64,000 nt of DNA from Tetrapyrgos nigripes (Eukaryota > Basidiomycota > Agaricomycetes > Agaricales > Campanellaceae): positions 1 through 64,000 of the forward strand of contig JAACJM010000010.1 in NCBI GenBank assembly GCA_013368315.1, read 5' to 3'. Both the position numbers and the translations under genes were made by a program. This document shows, one piece after another, positions 21,436 to 37,622 of this stretch (positions within the stretch are counted from its first letter, which is position 1; every line of letters starts with the position of its first letter). Under the pieces are notes generated by a model. That model was not told the origin of the DNA. It worked only from the letters and a program-made list of their open reading frames with translations, and searched no databases.

Positions 21436-21936
21436 GGTTCAGATGTGATACTGAGAGGCTCGATTGAGCCAGTATTTAAAGTGAAAGGCCGAGTCAAGTC
21501 GAGTCTTTGTGAGTTAATTTCATCACATGACGGTATCTCCACTGCCAAAGGTCCACGACTTGCTTGAATGCCCTTGACAGAATCTGACTCCGTTCAATGG
21601 AATAGGATGGTCTACAAGTGTCCATACGAGAAAATGTAGATAGTAATTATATATTAATATTTCCAGAGAGGTTGCACACATCCGCTCATTTGAGAACACG
21701 TTATCCGCTTCCACACACCTGCTTCTTCGCTCTCTCCATCAAGAACAAGGACTCTGAATGTTTATCTAGTCCAAGAATTAAAACAATATGGCGAAGACAA
21801 GGCTCTCGACTGGCTGTTTTAATTTTTTATTGTTCCTAATTTAGCAGGACCCTGCACGTGGGCAAGGGTCGTCACGGTCGCGTCTGTGCTACAAAATTCT
21901 CGTCTGTTGATTCCGCTCTTCCATCACCCTCCCCAA
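21436..21936. other. Divergent promoter region
   Basis: About 500 bp between the starts of the GTPase (minus) and the NFKBIL1-like gene (plus). No open frame of note. It should hold both promoters; no strong TATA box seen. Confidence 0.5.
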
Positions 21937-24057
21937 ATGTCCGCTCCTCATGCGGGGTCTTCGACTCCCCGCAAGCTCATCGGACCAATTCCTGGCATCC
22001 TGGATCCTTCTCAACCTCAACGACTCCTCCGTTTTCCAAGTTCAAGGCTCTCTTTCGCTTCCTTCCACCCACTCACCGCTACGTCCAGTGCTGAAGCAGA
22101 TTTTCGCAAGCTCTCTCTGGGAGATGAGTTTCACAACGCAAAACGCGTCGTGATCGAGACAGCACCCACAGGAGAAAGCTATTGGCGTTTCGTGCCGAAA
22201 GCTTCTAGAGATGAGGGTGTCATAGACGAGGGAGACTGGCCGCGATTAATCGACCTTTGCGGGTAAGTCTTTGTGTTGACAGTTACTGGATAGCAATTCA
22301 CTACTCGCAGGCAATTGGTTGAATGCTACCAGGACCAGTGGGATATCCACAAACTGGACCCTTTTTATGAATGTCGCGTTCGCATACCCCCAGCTCTGTC
22401 TGTCATCACCTATGCCCCAAAACCTCATAGTTCGCCTCTAAAGATGGGCAAAAGGGCCGTTTCTTCTGAACATCCACCTCCTCCGTTGAACCGTCGCAGA
22501 AAGCTTGATAACCAAGACGGGTCGACTCGACACACCTCTATTAGCTTGGATGACGAAGACAACGATGAAGACGAGGTAGAAGAGATGGTCATTGACGAGA
22601 TGCCCCCACCCAGAGGGAGGTCTGTAGGCGCCAGTAACTTGGCACGCAAGAAAAGAGAAGAGATTAGCAAAAATAGACAGGAGAGGAGAGGAAAGGCGAC
22701 GAGACGAGTGGAGAAACTGAATAACCCCAACGAAAGCAACTTTTATTTCGATTTCGGGTCAGCAGATAGTTCGCCTTCACGCACCCAGAGCGTCCCACCT
22801 CAGAATGGTGATCCCAATACCAAGCGGAAAGGTGCAGTACACTAGGGTTCTCGAAAAGTATCTATTATTCATCTCCTATTTTACAGCTTCACACCTGGCC
22901 GATCCTCTCCGTACTCCCGACGAAGAATATGTTCAGGCCTTGTACGACGACCGAAACCCATTCAACTACCATGCAGATAAAGCAAAGCGGACGCGTACAG
23001 TTTCTCCTACAGTAGTAAGGCGGCAACTGGACGCAATGAGAATGAGACGAGAGAAGAAAAAGGTGGAAAAAAGGGAAGCTAAATTGTTCGGGCGAAGACA
23101 GCGATGGCATGAGGAGTTTATGCGTGAAGTGTACGCTGAAGTACCAGATATGGGCCCACTTCCCGGGGATGGTAAGCTGACTTTCGCATCTTGTTGTTTC
23201 CATTCAGACTTTGACACCGATGTCTCGTTCAGATTACCAGAATGGTGTCGATGAAAATGATGTCGATGAAGATGTTGAGATTTCGGACAGCGAGGACGGT
23301 CCTGACAGTTCCATGGGTGATCAAGAAGAGGAGGCACGACGAGCTGCCATTGCAGAGTCGCGTCGGAAGCTTGCCGAGCTTGAGCAAGATCGGCCAATTT
23401 GGGAAGCTGAAGCCAGGAAGCGCGCCATGCGGGAGAAGGCAGAGGAAGAGGCACGTCGCTTGCAGGCCGAACAGAGGAAGTGGGCAGAAGCGAGATTGGC
23501 AGAGGAGGAAAAACAACGAAAGGCTGCGGCAGCTCAAGCACAGGCGGAAGCAGAAAGACGGGCAAAGGAGGAGAAAGCTCAACGGCAGCAGGAGAGACGA
23601 CAACGGCACGATCGTTGGACTAACGGTGCATGGAGCAATCAGCGTGCTCTTGAACGTTATAGGGCACTTGGCGATGTATTCGACACTTTCAAATACTCTG
23701 TCGATGAACCTATTTCGTTTGACGAAGTGCCCTGGCCCGTGTTGAAGAAGCCGTCGTTGTCAGTTGAAGACATTGATTGGGCTTCTGTCGAGCAGTTCTT
23801 TGACTACGCCAAAACTCGCGTCAAAGGGCAAGACTACAAGACATTATTGGAGAAGAGTCACCGTCGTTTCCACCCCGATAGATGGAGATCCCGCAACCTA
23901 ATCAAGACGGTCGAGGATGAATTAGAGAGGGATGCCTTGGAAGTCGGTATGTGACTTTTTTTTATCTTTTCGCTCGGATGCGGATGCTGAGTATTTCGTC
24001 TCAGCTGCCAACACTGTGGCACAAGCAATTACACCTATTTGGAAAGCTCTTCGTTGA
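21937..24057 (+). CDS. NFKBIL1-like conserved nuclear protein with J-like C-terminus
   Basis: Five exons from ATG 21937; donors near 22263, 22832, 23172 and 23946 all splice in frame, and TGA is at 24055-24057. The N-terminal part is globular (a WRF/DEGDWPRLIDLC segment). The middle is acidic and basic low-complexity sequence, then a long Glu/Arg/Ala coiled coil (about 23310-23620), then a compact C-terminal domain with HRRFHPDRW and a following helix ending ITPIWKALR. The HPD triplet and ending resemble NFKBIL1-type proteins, whose animal relatives are linked to mRNA processing. That link is inference from motif and architecture only. Transcription diverges from the GTPase gene. Confidence 0.65.
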
Positions 24058-24435
24058 GGCCACATTCATCTACCCATTGTTGAATATATTATACACACTC
24101 ATTTATGATCATGATTATTTTTGTAGCCAAGTCAATCACTGTTCTCTTACTAGCGAATTATGTATACGATATGCTCAAACACACATGTACTATTATATCC
24201 CAATCATGAACTATAGAAATGAAGAAATGAAGAAATGGTATGCATCCGGAAGCGGCATGTTGTAAATGTAAGGCAATAGAGTAGGCTTCGTCATATGGAC
24301 TGTGCACCTTTGCACCTTACCCACCACTATCACCTCTGCCGTTTCTCCTCTCTAGGACGTTGGTACGTTTTCAAGTATGGCATCTTGACCCATCTCATGC
24401 AATGTATCAGAAGCGGCAGCGAGCCTTGTATTAGT
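24058..24435. other. Intergenic region between the NFKBIL1-like and RING genes
   Basis: About 380 bp, AT-rich, no independent gene. An in-frame upstream ATG at 24295 could add 47 residues to the RING protein, but the added text is low quality. Confidence 0.5.
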
Positions 24436-26533
24436 ATGTCAGATACGCGGTCGACCTCTCTTCATCGCTCCCTTTCTGTAGGAGACACTCCCATTTCCTC
24501 GTCAAGCGAATCACCATCTGGGAGGCCAAACAACCAAACTAGACCCACATCTTCCGTCTTGATCACCATTCCCAACAAGCGAGTATCCGCACCTCACAGT
24601 GCCCATCCTGCGAATTCGTATTCCACCTATCGCCCCTTCCCATCCCAGTCGACCTCTCAAAGTCCGAGTCCCTCAAACAACCCTTCTTCTCTTCCTCCTC
24701 CTCCTCCTCCACCGCCTGCTCCTGCTTCACCGCAATCTGCAGTACTCCGACCCACACCACCAAATCCTCCTACTATTCAATCTACCGATGCCACACAAGA
24801 CCGCCCAGCTGTTAGACCATACCAGCGACCACGTTCGCAATTCTCAAGGATGATGCTGTTTCTAGGTTATGGCCGAGATGCCTCTCGCAGTCGCCGGTTG
24901 CTAGTGTCGTTCATATGGAATATGTTTTGGGGATCAGTGCAGGTATGCCTCACCTACAGCAATGCTGATGCATGTCTACAGCTTTCTTTTGTCAGGTAAT
25001 AGCGATAATTGTAGTTCTGGCGATATTCTCGTCGAAGGAAAGCCCTACGATGCCGGGGATAGATGAATGGACGGCCTGCGAAAGACCACTAGGAGCGTGG
25101 CTATGTATATGGATTGCACGGGTGTCTCTGGTCTCGACTTTGGCTTACTGGAGCTGGGCAAGCGACAGGAAGACGTATGTGATTCATCTCATGTCTTCTC
25201 TTACTCGGAAATAATGGTATACCCAGATCCGCAAATCGTTCAGATCCTGAAGCTCGACCTGGGGCTTCAGAAATGAACTCCCCTGTAACCATATCACCAA
25301 GACCCGTACACGTTCCTACCGCAGCCCCAAGTCGCACCCGTCGAAATCCGATAGAACCGGAATTAACACATGCAGAGCGACCACCACCACCACCACCACC
25401 ACCACCACCGCACTCAGCGCTCTACAGGCGGTAAGATACTCCAACTGATCAACTCGGGTTAGACGCTGAACCATCACAGGTTATCCTTGCTGTCTTCCTT
25501 AACAACTTTGACCTGGTTTTTGACAGCCCATATCCTCATTTACACATCCGCGAACTCTTGTCGTTACTCCTCACCTCATATATGGTGGCTAGCGTTCTCA
25601 ATATTGTGCATTACGTATCTGGTCATACTCGAAGTTCTCATTCTTGGTCTGGTTGTCTTCGTGATCGCACCCCTTCTCTTTGTGAGTTTCCTGTCGTCGA
25701 GACTGTTCAGAAAGCTGATCATGTTTATAGTTGATATGGAACATCTTCCTCATCTGCATTGGCCGACACCCTTTGCAAAACCCACACATGATCAAGCCTG
25801 AAATTGGCAAGCTTCCAAAGACTATGGTTGATAACATTCCACTCGTCATGTACATACCACCACCTCCGGACAGCGCCCCCTCTGAAGGACCGATGAAAAT
25901 ACCTGATATTGCTTATTCATATCCACCTAAACCCCAACCCCAACCGACCCCACCCACACCTGCGAGACGGCGCTTTAGGTTCATCAAGAAGATATCTTCA
26001 AAAGTACGACAGAAAGGCGACAGCGATAATACAAAACACGACAGCAAAGAAAAGGAGAGTAGTCAGACTGGGTTACCAACAACCTGGGAAGATCATTGGG
26101 AACTGGAAGGGTATCCTTTTGTTGTTCTCGAAGGTAATCGTGCTGCTTGCGCAATCTGCTTGATGGACTTTGAGGAACCGAAACGAATACATCCTGCTCC
26201 TGAAGACAAGTCCAAAGCAACTGTAACTGTCGGGACAGCGCGTGTATCTGACTCCTCACCGGAAGAAGGAAATATTGCCGAAGAGAATCGTCAACTGCAG
26301 TTGGAGGATGCTGGTGAAGGCGCTCAACCACTGCGTTTGCTGACGTGTGGGCATGTTTTTCACGTAAGTGAATAGTCATTCCTGGAAATATAGATTACGT
26401 TCTTATTCCTTTACAGAAAACGTGTTTAGACCCTTGGTTGATCGATGTCTCTGGACGATGTCCTACATGCCAGAGACCGGTTGAGTTCCCTGAACCGCAG
26501 AAGAAAACGAAGAAGAGTGGCGGCCGGTCGTAG
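24436..26533 (+). CDS. Multi-pass membrane RING-H2 E3 ubiquitin ligase
   Basis: The start is taken at ATG 24436, where Ser/Pro-rich sequence begins. Introns near 24941-25006, 25176-25229, 25432-25480, 25682-25730 and 26365-26416 join in frame. The layout is a disordered Ser/Pro-rich N-terminus, hydrophobic segments (about 24900-25160 and 25480-25740), a proline-rich cytosolic stretch, and a RING-H2 finger: CAIC at about 26150, CGHVFH across the last intron, C, W and CPTC near 26460. This C3H2C3 order is that of transmembrane RING ligases that ubiquitinate membrane or secretory proteins. A (CCA)n run at about 25380 encodes ten consecutive prolines. The last exon ends at TAG 26531-26533. Substrates unknown. 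Confidence 0.82.
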
Positions 26534-26771
26534 CATTGCATATTTATCATTCCTACCCTACCATCCTACATAAGTATCCTACTGCATTCGAATTGCTCTG
26601 TATCTTATATCTGTACATCGTTAAGTGTTTTTGGTAGGGATGTACATTGGACGTCAATGATATATTAGATTATTTGATCATATTACTGATTCGCATTCAT
26701 CACCCGACCTTCATCTGAACGGGCCGGGCCGTCTACCATGTAGCTTCTTCAACAACCCCTTTCACCGTGAA

Positions 26772-29977
<3,206 letters not shown>

Positions 29978-30028
29978 AGTTTGAGTAAAGTGGTTAAGTA
30001 AACTGTATTTTAGCTGAACCGTGTAACA

Positions 30029-31087
30029 CTATATCACTTCTATTTTTCTGCCAGCCCAATCCTCCTTTAACCGAGATTCCACCAACGCATCAAGTTCTTT
30101 TGCCCTGTTGACCGCTACGTCCACAATCTTGAGTACATCATCTGGTACGAGTGGGACACCACCGCTTTTCTGCACAACGCATAGCTCACGTTGGGCGTTG
30201 AGTGCAATGGAGATAAGTCCACCACTCAGACGTTGTTCAAGCAGATTAGGATCAAGAACTGGAGGTATAGACGTGTCGGGGAAAAAGGCAAAAGTAAAAC
30301 AGTATGGTGTATGGTGGAGTGATAGAGGTAACGGTGCTCGAGAGGTTGGTAGGTGCTACATGTAATCAAGTATCGCTGAGAAACGTAGTCGACAGAGCGC
30401 GGTTGGAGGACTTACCACTGTAACCTCTTCCCCGATAACTTCAACTTCTGGTCTCCGAAAATGTTTCAATGCTACTAGACCAGCAAGACATGCACAATCC
30501 AACATATTGCCAGAGTCAGCTAAACAGTGAATCGTTAGTCGCAGATGCCAGACCTATACAAGGGTTAGCCATGTCCCGGAGAAATGTAGAGAATGCATAC
30601 ACGCTGCCCTGCCAAAATACATAGAGATTCTTTGTCCACTGTATCGCTCCTTCGTATCACTTTATCCAGCATCCTTGTAATAGTAACTTCTTCTTCTGAA
30701 GGCCTGTTAGAAGAGAGATTAGGATGTCTTATAAACTGGGACACGCACCTACCGACCGGATTCATATTCACTCGAAGCCATGGGTGATATTTCAGAGTGT
30801 ATGGATATGATTCCTTCAAACGGTCTCTCTGGTGGCGGTTTCACCATCTTTGCATCAACATGAGCAAGTACACTATGCAAATGATCAGATCTACGCGTCC
30901 TGCGATCGTGCAAAAATGAAACTGACCGAGTTTTTCCTTGCGCACATTCGACCCATCCCAGCTCTGGACCGAAATTAAGCTCGACTTGTCTCTGTTCCAA
31001 TGGTTGGCGACCATCCAATCTGAGTGATTGTTTGAGAGCGGTGAAGAGGAACTCTTTCTCTGGAATTGAAGGTGAAGGAGGTCGCAT
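30029..31087 (-). CDS. RRP45: Exosome complex core subunit RRP45 (EXOSC9)
   Basis: A minus-strand gene with ATG at 31087 and TAG at 30031-30029. Exon text in order gives an RNase PH-type fold: LRLDGR (near 31025), LGWVECAQGKT, VLAHVDAKMV, a region with IRRSDTVDKESLCILAGQRVW, LADSGNMLDCA and a C-terminal VNRAKEL helix. The subunit forms part of the six-membered RNase PH ring of the RNA exosome, in nucleus and cytoplasm, for rRNA maturation and RNA decay. Eukaryotic ring subunits lack catalytic activity. A start 12 codons upstream (31123) is less likely because that codon is not ATG-supported by family length. Its promoter is shared head-to-head with TRM112 (69 bp between starts). Confidence 0.9.
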
Positions 31088-31156
31088 TCTTGAAGAGAGA
31101 GTAATTGCCTTTTTGGGAAGCAAAATCTACTTGACTTTTCTTACTCTGCTTCGATC

Positions 31157-31680
31157 ATGGTGCGGCTGATAACACACAATCTGCTTGCATGTCATGCAAA
31201 AGGATGCAATTCCAACAATTTCCCTCTTCCGTTTAGCAATGTTCAGATCGAAATACGGGAGGCGGAATTCAACCCAGAGTTTCTCAAAGCGTTTCTTCCA
31301 AAGATTGAGTGGAAGGCTTTGGTCGACACTGCGAAACAGGTGTGTATAGGTGACCAGTTCAAATGTAGGTAGTTCTAATATTTGCTTCTAGCTTGGAGAC
31401 ATGTCGTTGCCTCTAGAACAACCCGAAATGATGGACGACGACTTTTTGAAGAGTTTCCATCATGTTTTGCTCGAAGTGGGTGCTAGTTCTATACGTGCCA
31501 ACTCTTTCTAATTCTCTTACAGATTCACGTTGAAGAAGGCGTCATGACTTGTCCGAATTGCAAGCACGAATATCCCATCTCAAATGGTATACCCAACATG
31601 GTACGCGTTACCTTGCTTTCGTCCTAATTCTCCTTCTGACCGATCTGGTACAGCTACTAGCAGAACATGAAATTGGCTAG
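31157..31680 (+). CDS. TRM112: TRM112 methyltransferase activator
   Basis: Four exons (31157-31339, 31392-31475, 31523-31600, 31654-31680) total 124 codons, 123 residues, the normal family length. It starts MVRLITHN, and the zinc cluster is C12-X4-C plus CPNC in exon 3. It ends with the NGIPNMLLAEHEIG segment typical of Trm112. The protein is an obligate partner of several methyltransferases (tRNA Trm9 and Trm11, rRNA Bud23, eRF1 Mtq2), linking tRNA, rRNA and release-factor methylation. It converges on SDHB with about 195 bp between stops. Confidence 0.95.
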
Positions 31681-31874
31681 AAGGACTTGCATATACACCA
31701 AACACATAAAAGACGCTCAGTGCACTTTAGGAAAAGTGCAGACCGCAGGTCTTTATTCGATGTATAATAATAATGTATGTATCCTTATGAAAACAGTTCT
31801 GTATACATGACAATGAATGAAGTGAACCCCACACCTGAAGAGATGTACCCCCCTAAAGCTCATCTCTCTACCTT

Positions 31875-33004
31875 TTAATCTGCAGCCAACTCGAGTTTGA
31901 TCTTTGCAATAGCAGCGGCAGGGTTGAGCCCCTTTGGACAAGTACGGGCACCTATTGAAGACGATCAGAAATAACTCGCAAGGATAAAGGATATGACACG
32001 AACAGTTAAAGATGGTATGACATCTGTACATGCTCATCTCGTTTTGCAAAAGCTCCTTTCGCTTAGCACCGTACGAGTCCTATAAAATCATGTGTTAACA
32101 CGGATCGGTTGATGTAGGAGAAGACGACCATACCCGAGAGTCCGCGATCCACCGGTAGGCTTGCATCAAAGTAGCAGGTCCGAGATATTCGTCTTGGTTC
32201 CACCAGTACGAAGGGCAGGATGTTGAGCAACAAGCGCAAAGAATACACTCGTACAGACCGTCGAGCTTGCGACGGTCTTCCTGAGACTGCAAGAATTCCC
32301 CTGAAAGACAGATGAGTACGGACAAAATGACTAACAGCTAGCACGTACCTTTCTCAGGAGGATTATCATTCTGCAGGTAGGGCTGGATGGATTTGTATTG
32401 CTTGTAGAATTGAGTAAGGTCTGGAACAAGGTCCTTGACGATGTACACTGTAGAACAGGTCAGATTACTCAAGTAGAACTTTGTGGAGAGTGAGACGCAC
32501 TATGAGGCAGAGGATAAATCTTGGTATCCTTGGTGTCTCTTTCAATTCGACAGAGACAGGCGAGGGTGTTTTGTCCGTTAATGTTCATTGCACAAGAGCC
32601 ACAAATACCCTCCCTGCAGGAACGGCGAAAAGTGAGGGTAGGGTCTATTTCGTTTTTGATCTTGATGAGAGCATCTAGAATCTGAAAACATGTTGGTACG
32701 TTGGACGGAGCGAGTAGTGACGGTGACTTACCATGGGCCCTGTCTGGTTCAAGTCAATAGTGTAGGACTGAAGAGTAGGCTTTGAGGAGGGTTCATCCGG
32801 GTTCTACGAAAGACCGATATGTGAGCTTGGAGACTTGGAAAGTACAAGTGCAGGACTCACCCAGCGGTAAATCTTGAACTCTTTGTTCAATACAGGTTTC
32901 TGAAGAGGCTCAGCCTGGAAGCGAGTGACAGAGGTAGTAAACGTCCTAGCGTCTGAAAGACAAGAACGGGGCAGACGGCGAGCAGCCTGAGCAAGAACGG
33001 ACAT
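31875..33004 (-). CDS. SDHB: Succinate dehydrogenase iron-sulfur subunit, mitochondrial
   Basis: ATG at 33004 and TAA at 31877-31875, with introns near 32813-32860, 32690-32731, 32449-32501, 32300-32348, 32078-32132 and 31954-32010. The N-terminus is a basic, Ser/Arg-rich mitochondrial presequence. The 2Fe-2S ligands CREGICGSC plus a distal Cys (near 32600) and the 4Fe-4S/3Fe-4S set [12 protein letters not shown] (near 32225) and [11 protein letters not shown] are visible. It passes electrons from the flavoprotein to ubiquinone in complex II of the inner membrane. The His in the second cluster region, a known site of carboxin resistance, cannot be assigned a state from this alone. Confidence 0.95.
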
Positions 33005-34076
33005 GGTGGAGGATGAAGGTGATGTGCGGGCAACCGACCCGAAATATCACAGTATTCGTCCGACCCGTGCTTTGACCAATCAGAGTCGTCCTGATTATAA
33101 TTATAATTTATTTATTTATTCCGCTTAAATTCCGCTTCTGCGACGCAAGTCTGCTTGCAATTGCCACAACTTCCAATCTGCAATAATCTGTTCCTGAAAT
33201 GACATTGGCCGGGTTTTTTTTGGACGGAGCTTGGGCTCTGGTGTCGTGCAACGTATGAACTCATAGCGTTGATCATAAAGCCATCTATCGTCTCCATTAT
33301 CTTGTATTTCAGCTGGGCCTCTTGTCAGGACAATGCCGCTGCCCAAACACAAGCTAGCCTCAATCCTAAAGTCGTTAATTTGAAGCCTCCATTCTTATTT
33401 CCCCGTCAGAGCGGGATTGATCGATATCGCTCAGAAGGTTAAACTCTCTTGCGGCATTTGGTCAAGGATGAGCGTCAGGTATGTCGGCTCCTCCTCATCT
33501 GACCATTGCAGAATTTTGCAAATAAGCCTCAAAAGAAATCACGCAGAAATAGTCACTCCGAACAATCGAGGCATTCGGTATTGATGGAACTTATTGGTCG
33601 ATCCCAACCTCTAACGACGTCGGCGTCACTCTCACTTATATTATTCTAAAGTTGAACTTGGATACAATGTTTCTGTGGTTTCCGATGATCCCCGTTTTGG
33701 TTCAGTCCGTCGGAATACCCCTCGATATTCCACGTTGGTACGGCCAACTCACAGTACCATCATTCCGGTACAAGCTATCCAGTTCACCGAAGGTTTGGAC
33801 TCGTCCGAACTCCTAGACTACTCTCCGCCGCCCTACTCAGAGGTTTGCTCCTAGTCATTTCTATATTCTGTATCTTTGCCTTGTATCTTTTACCTAGTAT
33901 TCTTGTATTGCTGCACATTCTGTAGTTTATACCTGAAACCAAAGTGTCCTGATAGGCTGTCCACTTCGGACGGGCGGGATCTCTGAACCCGACGTACGTA
34001 TTCACACGATTCACGTATTTGACGACATGACATCAAGCTACTTGCGTCTGCCGTTCTTTACCTCTCTTCTCAACTC
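33005..34076. other. Intergenic region with two possible orphan exons
   Basis: About 1.07 kb between SDHB and ferrochelatase. On the minus strand an open frame from about 33395 down to TAA 33127-33125 reads protein-like text (a DDRWLYDQRYEFIRC segment and a basic C-terminus) but has no ATG. On the plus strand 33611-33852 is open and ends in a Pro-rich PPPYSE stretch. Neither connects to a full gene, and both may be relics. The rest holds the SDHB and HEM15 promoters. Confidence 0.35.
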
Positions 34077-35538
<1,462 letters not shown>

Positions 35539-35698
35539 TGCAGGGTATATACCGATAGGATCTTGTAGAAGTATACGAGTATGGCAATCTACTCAGGGTG
35601 CCACCTGGTGTAACGGGACGATTATATCATCGTCAAAGTACTATGGTCTATAAAGTCCAGTCGTCTGGAATTAGTATAACCTCGTTCCTCTCTGGATT

Positions 35699-37534
35699 AT
35701 GCCCTTCCCCACTGTTGTTTCTTCGCCGGGTAAGGTCCTGATTGCAGGAGGCTATCTCGTTCTCGATCCCGCGTATTCTGGATTAGTAGTTTCCACCTCT
35801 TCTCGCTTCTACACCGTCATCCAGCCAGCTGCAATCTCTGGTAACATCAGAGTCCGTTCTCCTCAGTTCAACGCAGCAACATGGGACTATTCCGTCTCTT
35901 TTGATCCTACGCTCGTTCAAGATAGTCCCCAAAAGTAAGGCTCCCTTCGATCGATTCGATGATTTCGGATTGTGAACTCGGTACCAGTGCTAGCAAAAAC
36001 AAGTTCGTTCAACTCGCACTACAGGACACCATATTTCTGGCTGTTGAAGTGAAGGGTGTGCAAGCCGTGAAGGATGCACTTGGTCAAGGGCTGGACATCG
36101 CAATTGTGGGCGATAATGACTTCTATTCCCAGCGTGCTCAAGTCAGTCATTGTTCCCAGTCTTTTCGTGTATAGATTTCTGATCAGCACCTTGCAGTTAA
36201 CATCTCTTGGACTCCCTCGTACACTGAAATCCCTTGCTTCGATCCAACCATTCTGTCCGCAGGGTGTCACATTATCCAACGTTCATAAGACTGGCCTGGG
36301 GTCTTCCGCTGCGCTCATTACCTCCCTCGTTTCCGCACTTCTTTTACATTTCGGTGTTATCCCACCAGCTGCATTATCAGACGAGCAGAATGAAGGCCGC
36401 AATCTCGCGCACAACCTAGCCCAGTTCATTCATTGTCTAGCGCAAGGCAAAGTGGGAAGTGGGTTTGATGTATCAGCTGCCGTGTTTGGAAGTCATATCT
36501 ACACTCGTTTCGATCCTTCAGTACTTCAGGATCTAATGAAGGACGTGCGTAATTTATTCTCATCAGAATTTCTGTTGTACTGAGACCGATCCTAGACACA
36601 TCCCACCAGTATCTTTCCAGTGGTATCTCACACCAACAAGGCATGGAACTACCAAATCGGAGCTTTCCAGCTTCCTCCTATGACCAGAATTATGCTCGCA
36701 GACGTCGATGCCGGCAGTGATACGCCATCTTTGGTTGGCAAAGTGCTTGCATGGCGCAAGGAAAAGAAGGAAGAAGGTGAAACTTGAATCCTACCCGAGT
36801 ATACGTTTTCTGACCTTTCCTAGCTGAAGAGCTCTGGAAGACAATCGATCACTTGAATCAATCTCTCGCCTCTACGCTGCTGCTACTATCGTCTCTGCAT
36901 GCAAAGGATCCCGAGAGCTATGGCAAAGCTGTTCGATGGATATCTTCTTTACAGGCGGTGCAGGTGAGTTGTCAAAAATGTCTCTTCATTCATTTGTTCT
37001 GACATTATTTCTCAGTGGACAGCAGATCCCTCCGTTGTAGAAGACATTCCCGCGGTGTCTGTTTTCTACGAGGCGCATAAGATTACTCAGGTGTGTATAT
37101 TAGGGCATCCTTGGTCTTCTCAACCGATACATCTTGCCCATCCAGTCCATTCGAGCAAATATGCGCAAAATGGGAGTAGAGGCAGGTGTGCCTATCGAAC
37201 CCGAAGAGCAGACAAGGCTCCTAGATGCTTGCGTTTCTCAAGCTGGCGTCATTGGCGGAGGTGTTCCAGGAGGTGAGTCTTCCGGCATGACCAGGTTTGG
37301 CAGGTATCTGAGATTGATTGACTAGCGGGTGGATACGACGCCGTGTGGTTGTTGGTCTGTGAGCCTTCTGAGACTCAACATGATCCATTGCCCAGAGAGA
37401 AGATTGAGTATGTGTGGAGTAACTACAAGGAACTGAGCGTCTCGCCGCTGCTGGCTGTTGAGAGTATGGCAAAGGGTGCTAGGATGGAAAACATTGATGA
37501 AATTAAAGGCTTGAGAGACGCCATAGCCCTCTAA
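35699..37534 (+). CDS. ERG8: Phosphomevalonate kinase
   Basis: Starts MPFPTVVSSPGKVLIAGGY at ATG 35699 and ends at TAA 37532-37534. Seven or so introns of about 50-70 nt join in frame. GHMP-kinase marks are the N-terminal SPGKVLIAGGYLVLD, the ATP-binding motif KTGLGSSAALITS (near 36290) and the C-terminal GGGVPGAGGYDA loop, which is split by an intron near 37273-37325. It phosphorylates mevalonate-5-phosphate to the diphosphate in the sterol/isoprenoid pathway, in the cytosol. Neighbours are unrelated, so no pathway cluster is evident. Confidence 0.93.
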
Positions 37535-37622
37535 GATCCAGAAAGTACGTGTAAGCTGCTACTGATAGTCCATCATTGTCCGTATATAAATTATCGATCC
37601 AGATAGAAGTAAATCCTAGGTG

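Noticed and set aside
21205..21567. Plus-strand open frames at the start of the GTPase gene
   Set aside because: They are shadows of its acidic/basic low-complexity N-terminus on the minus strand.
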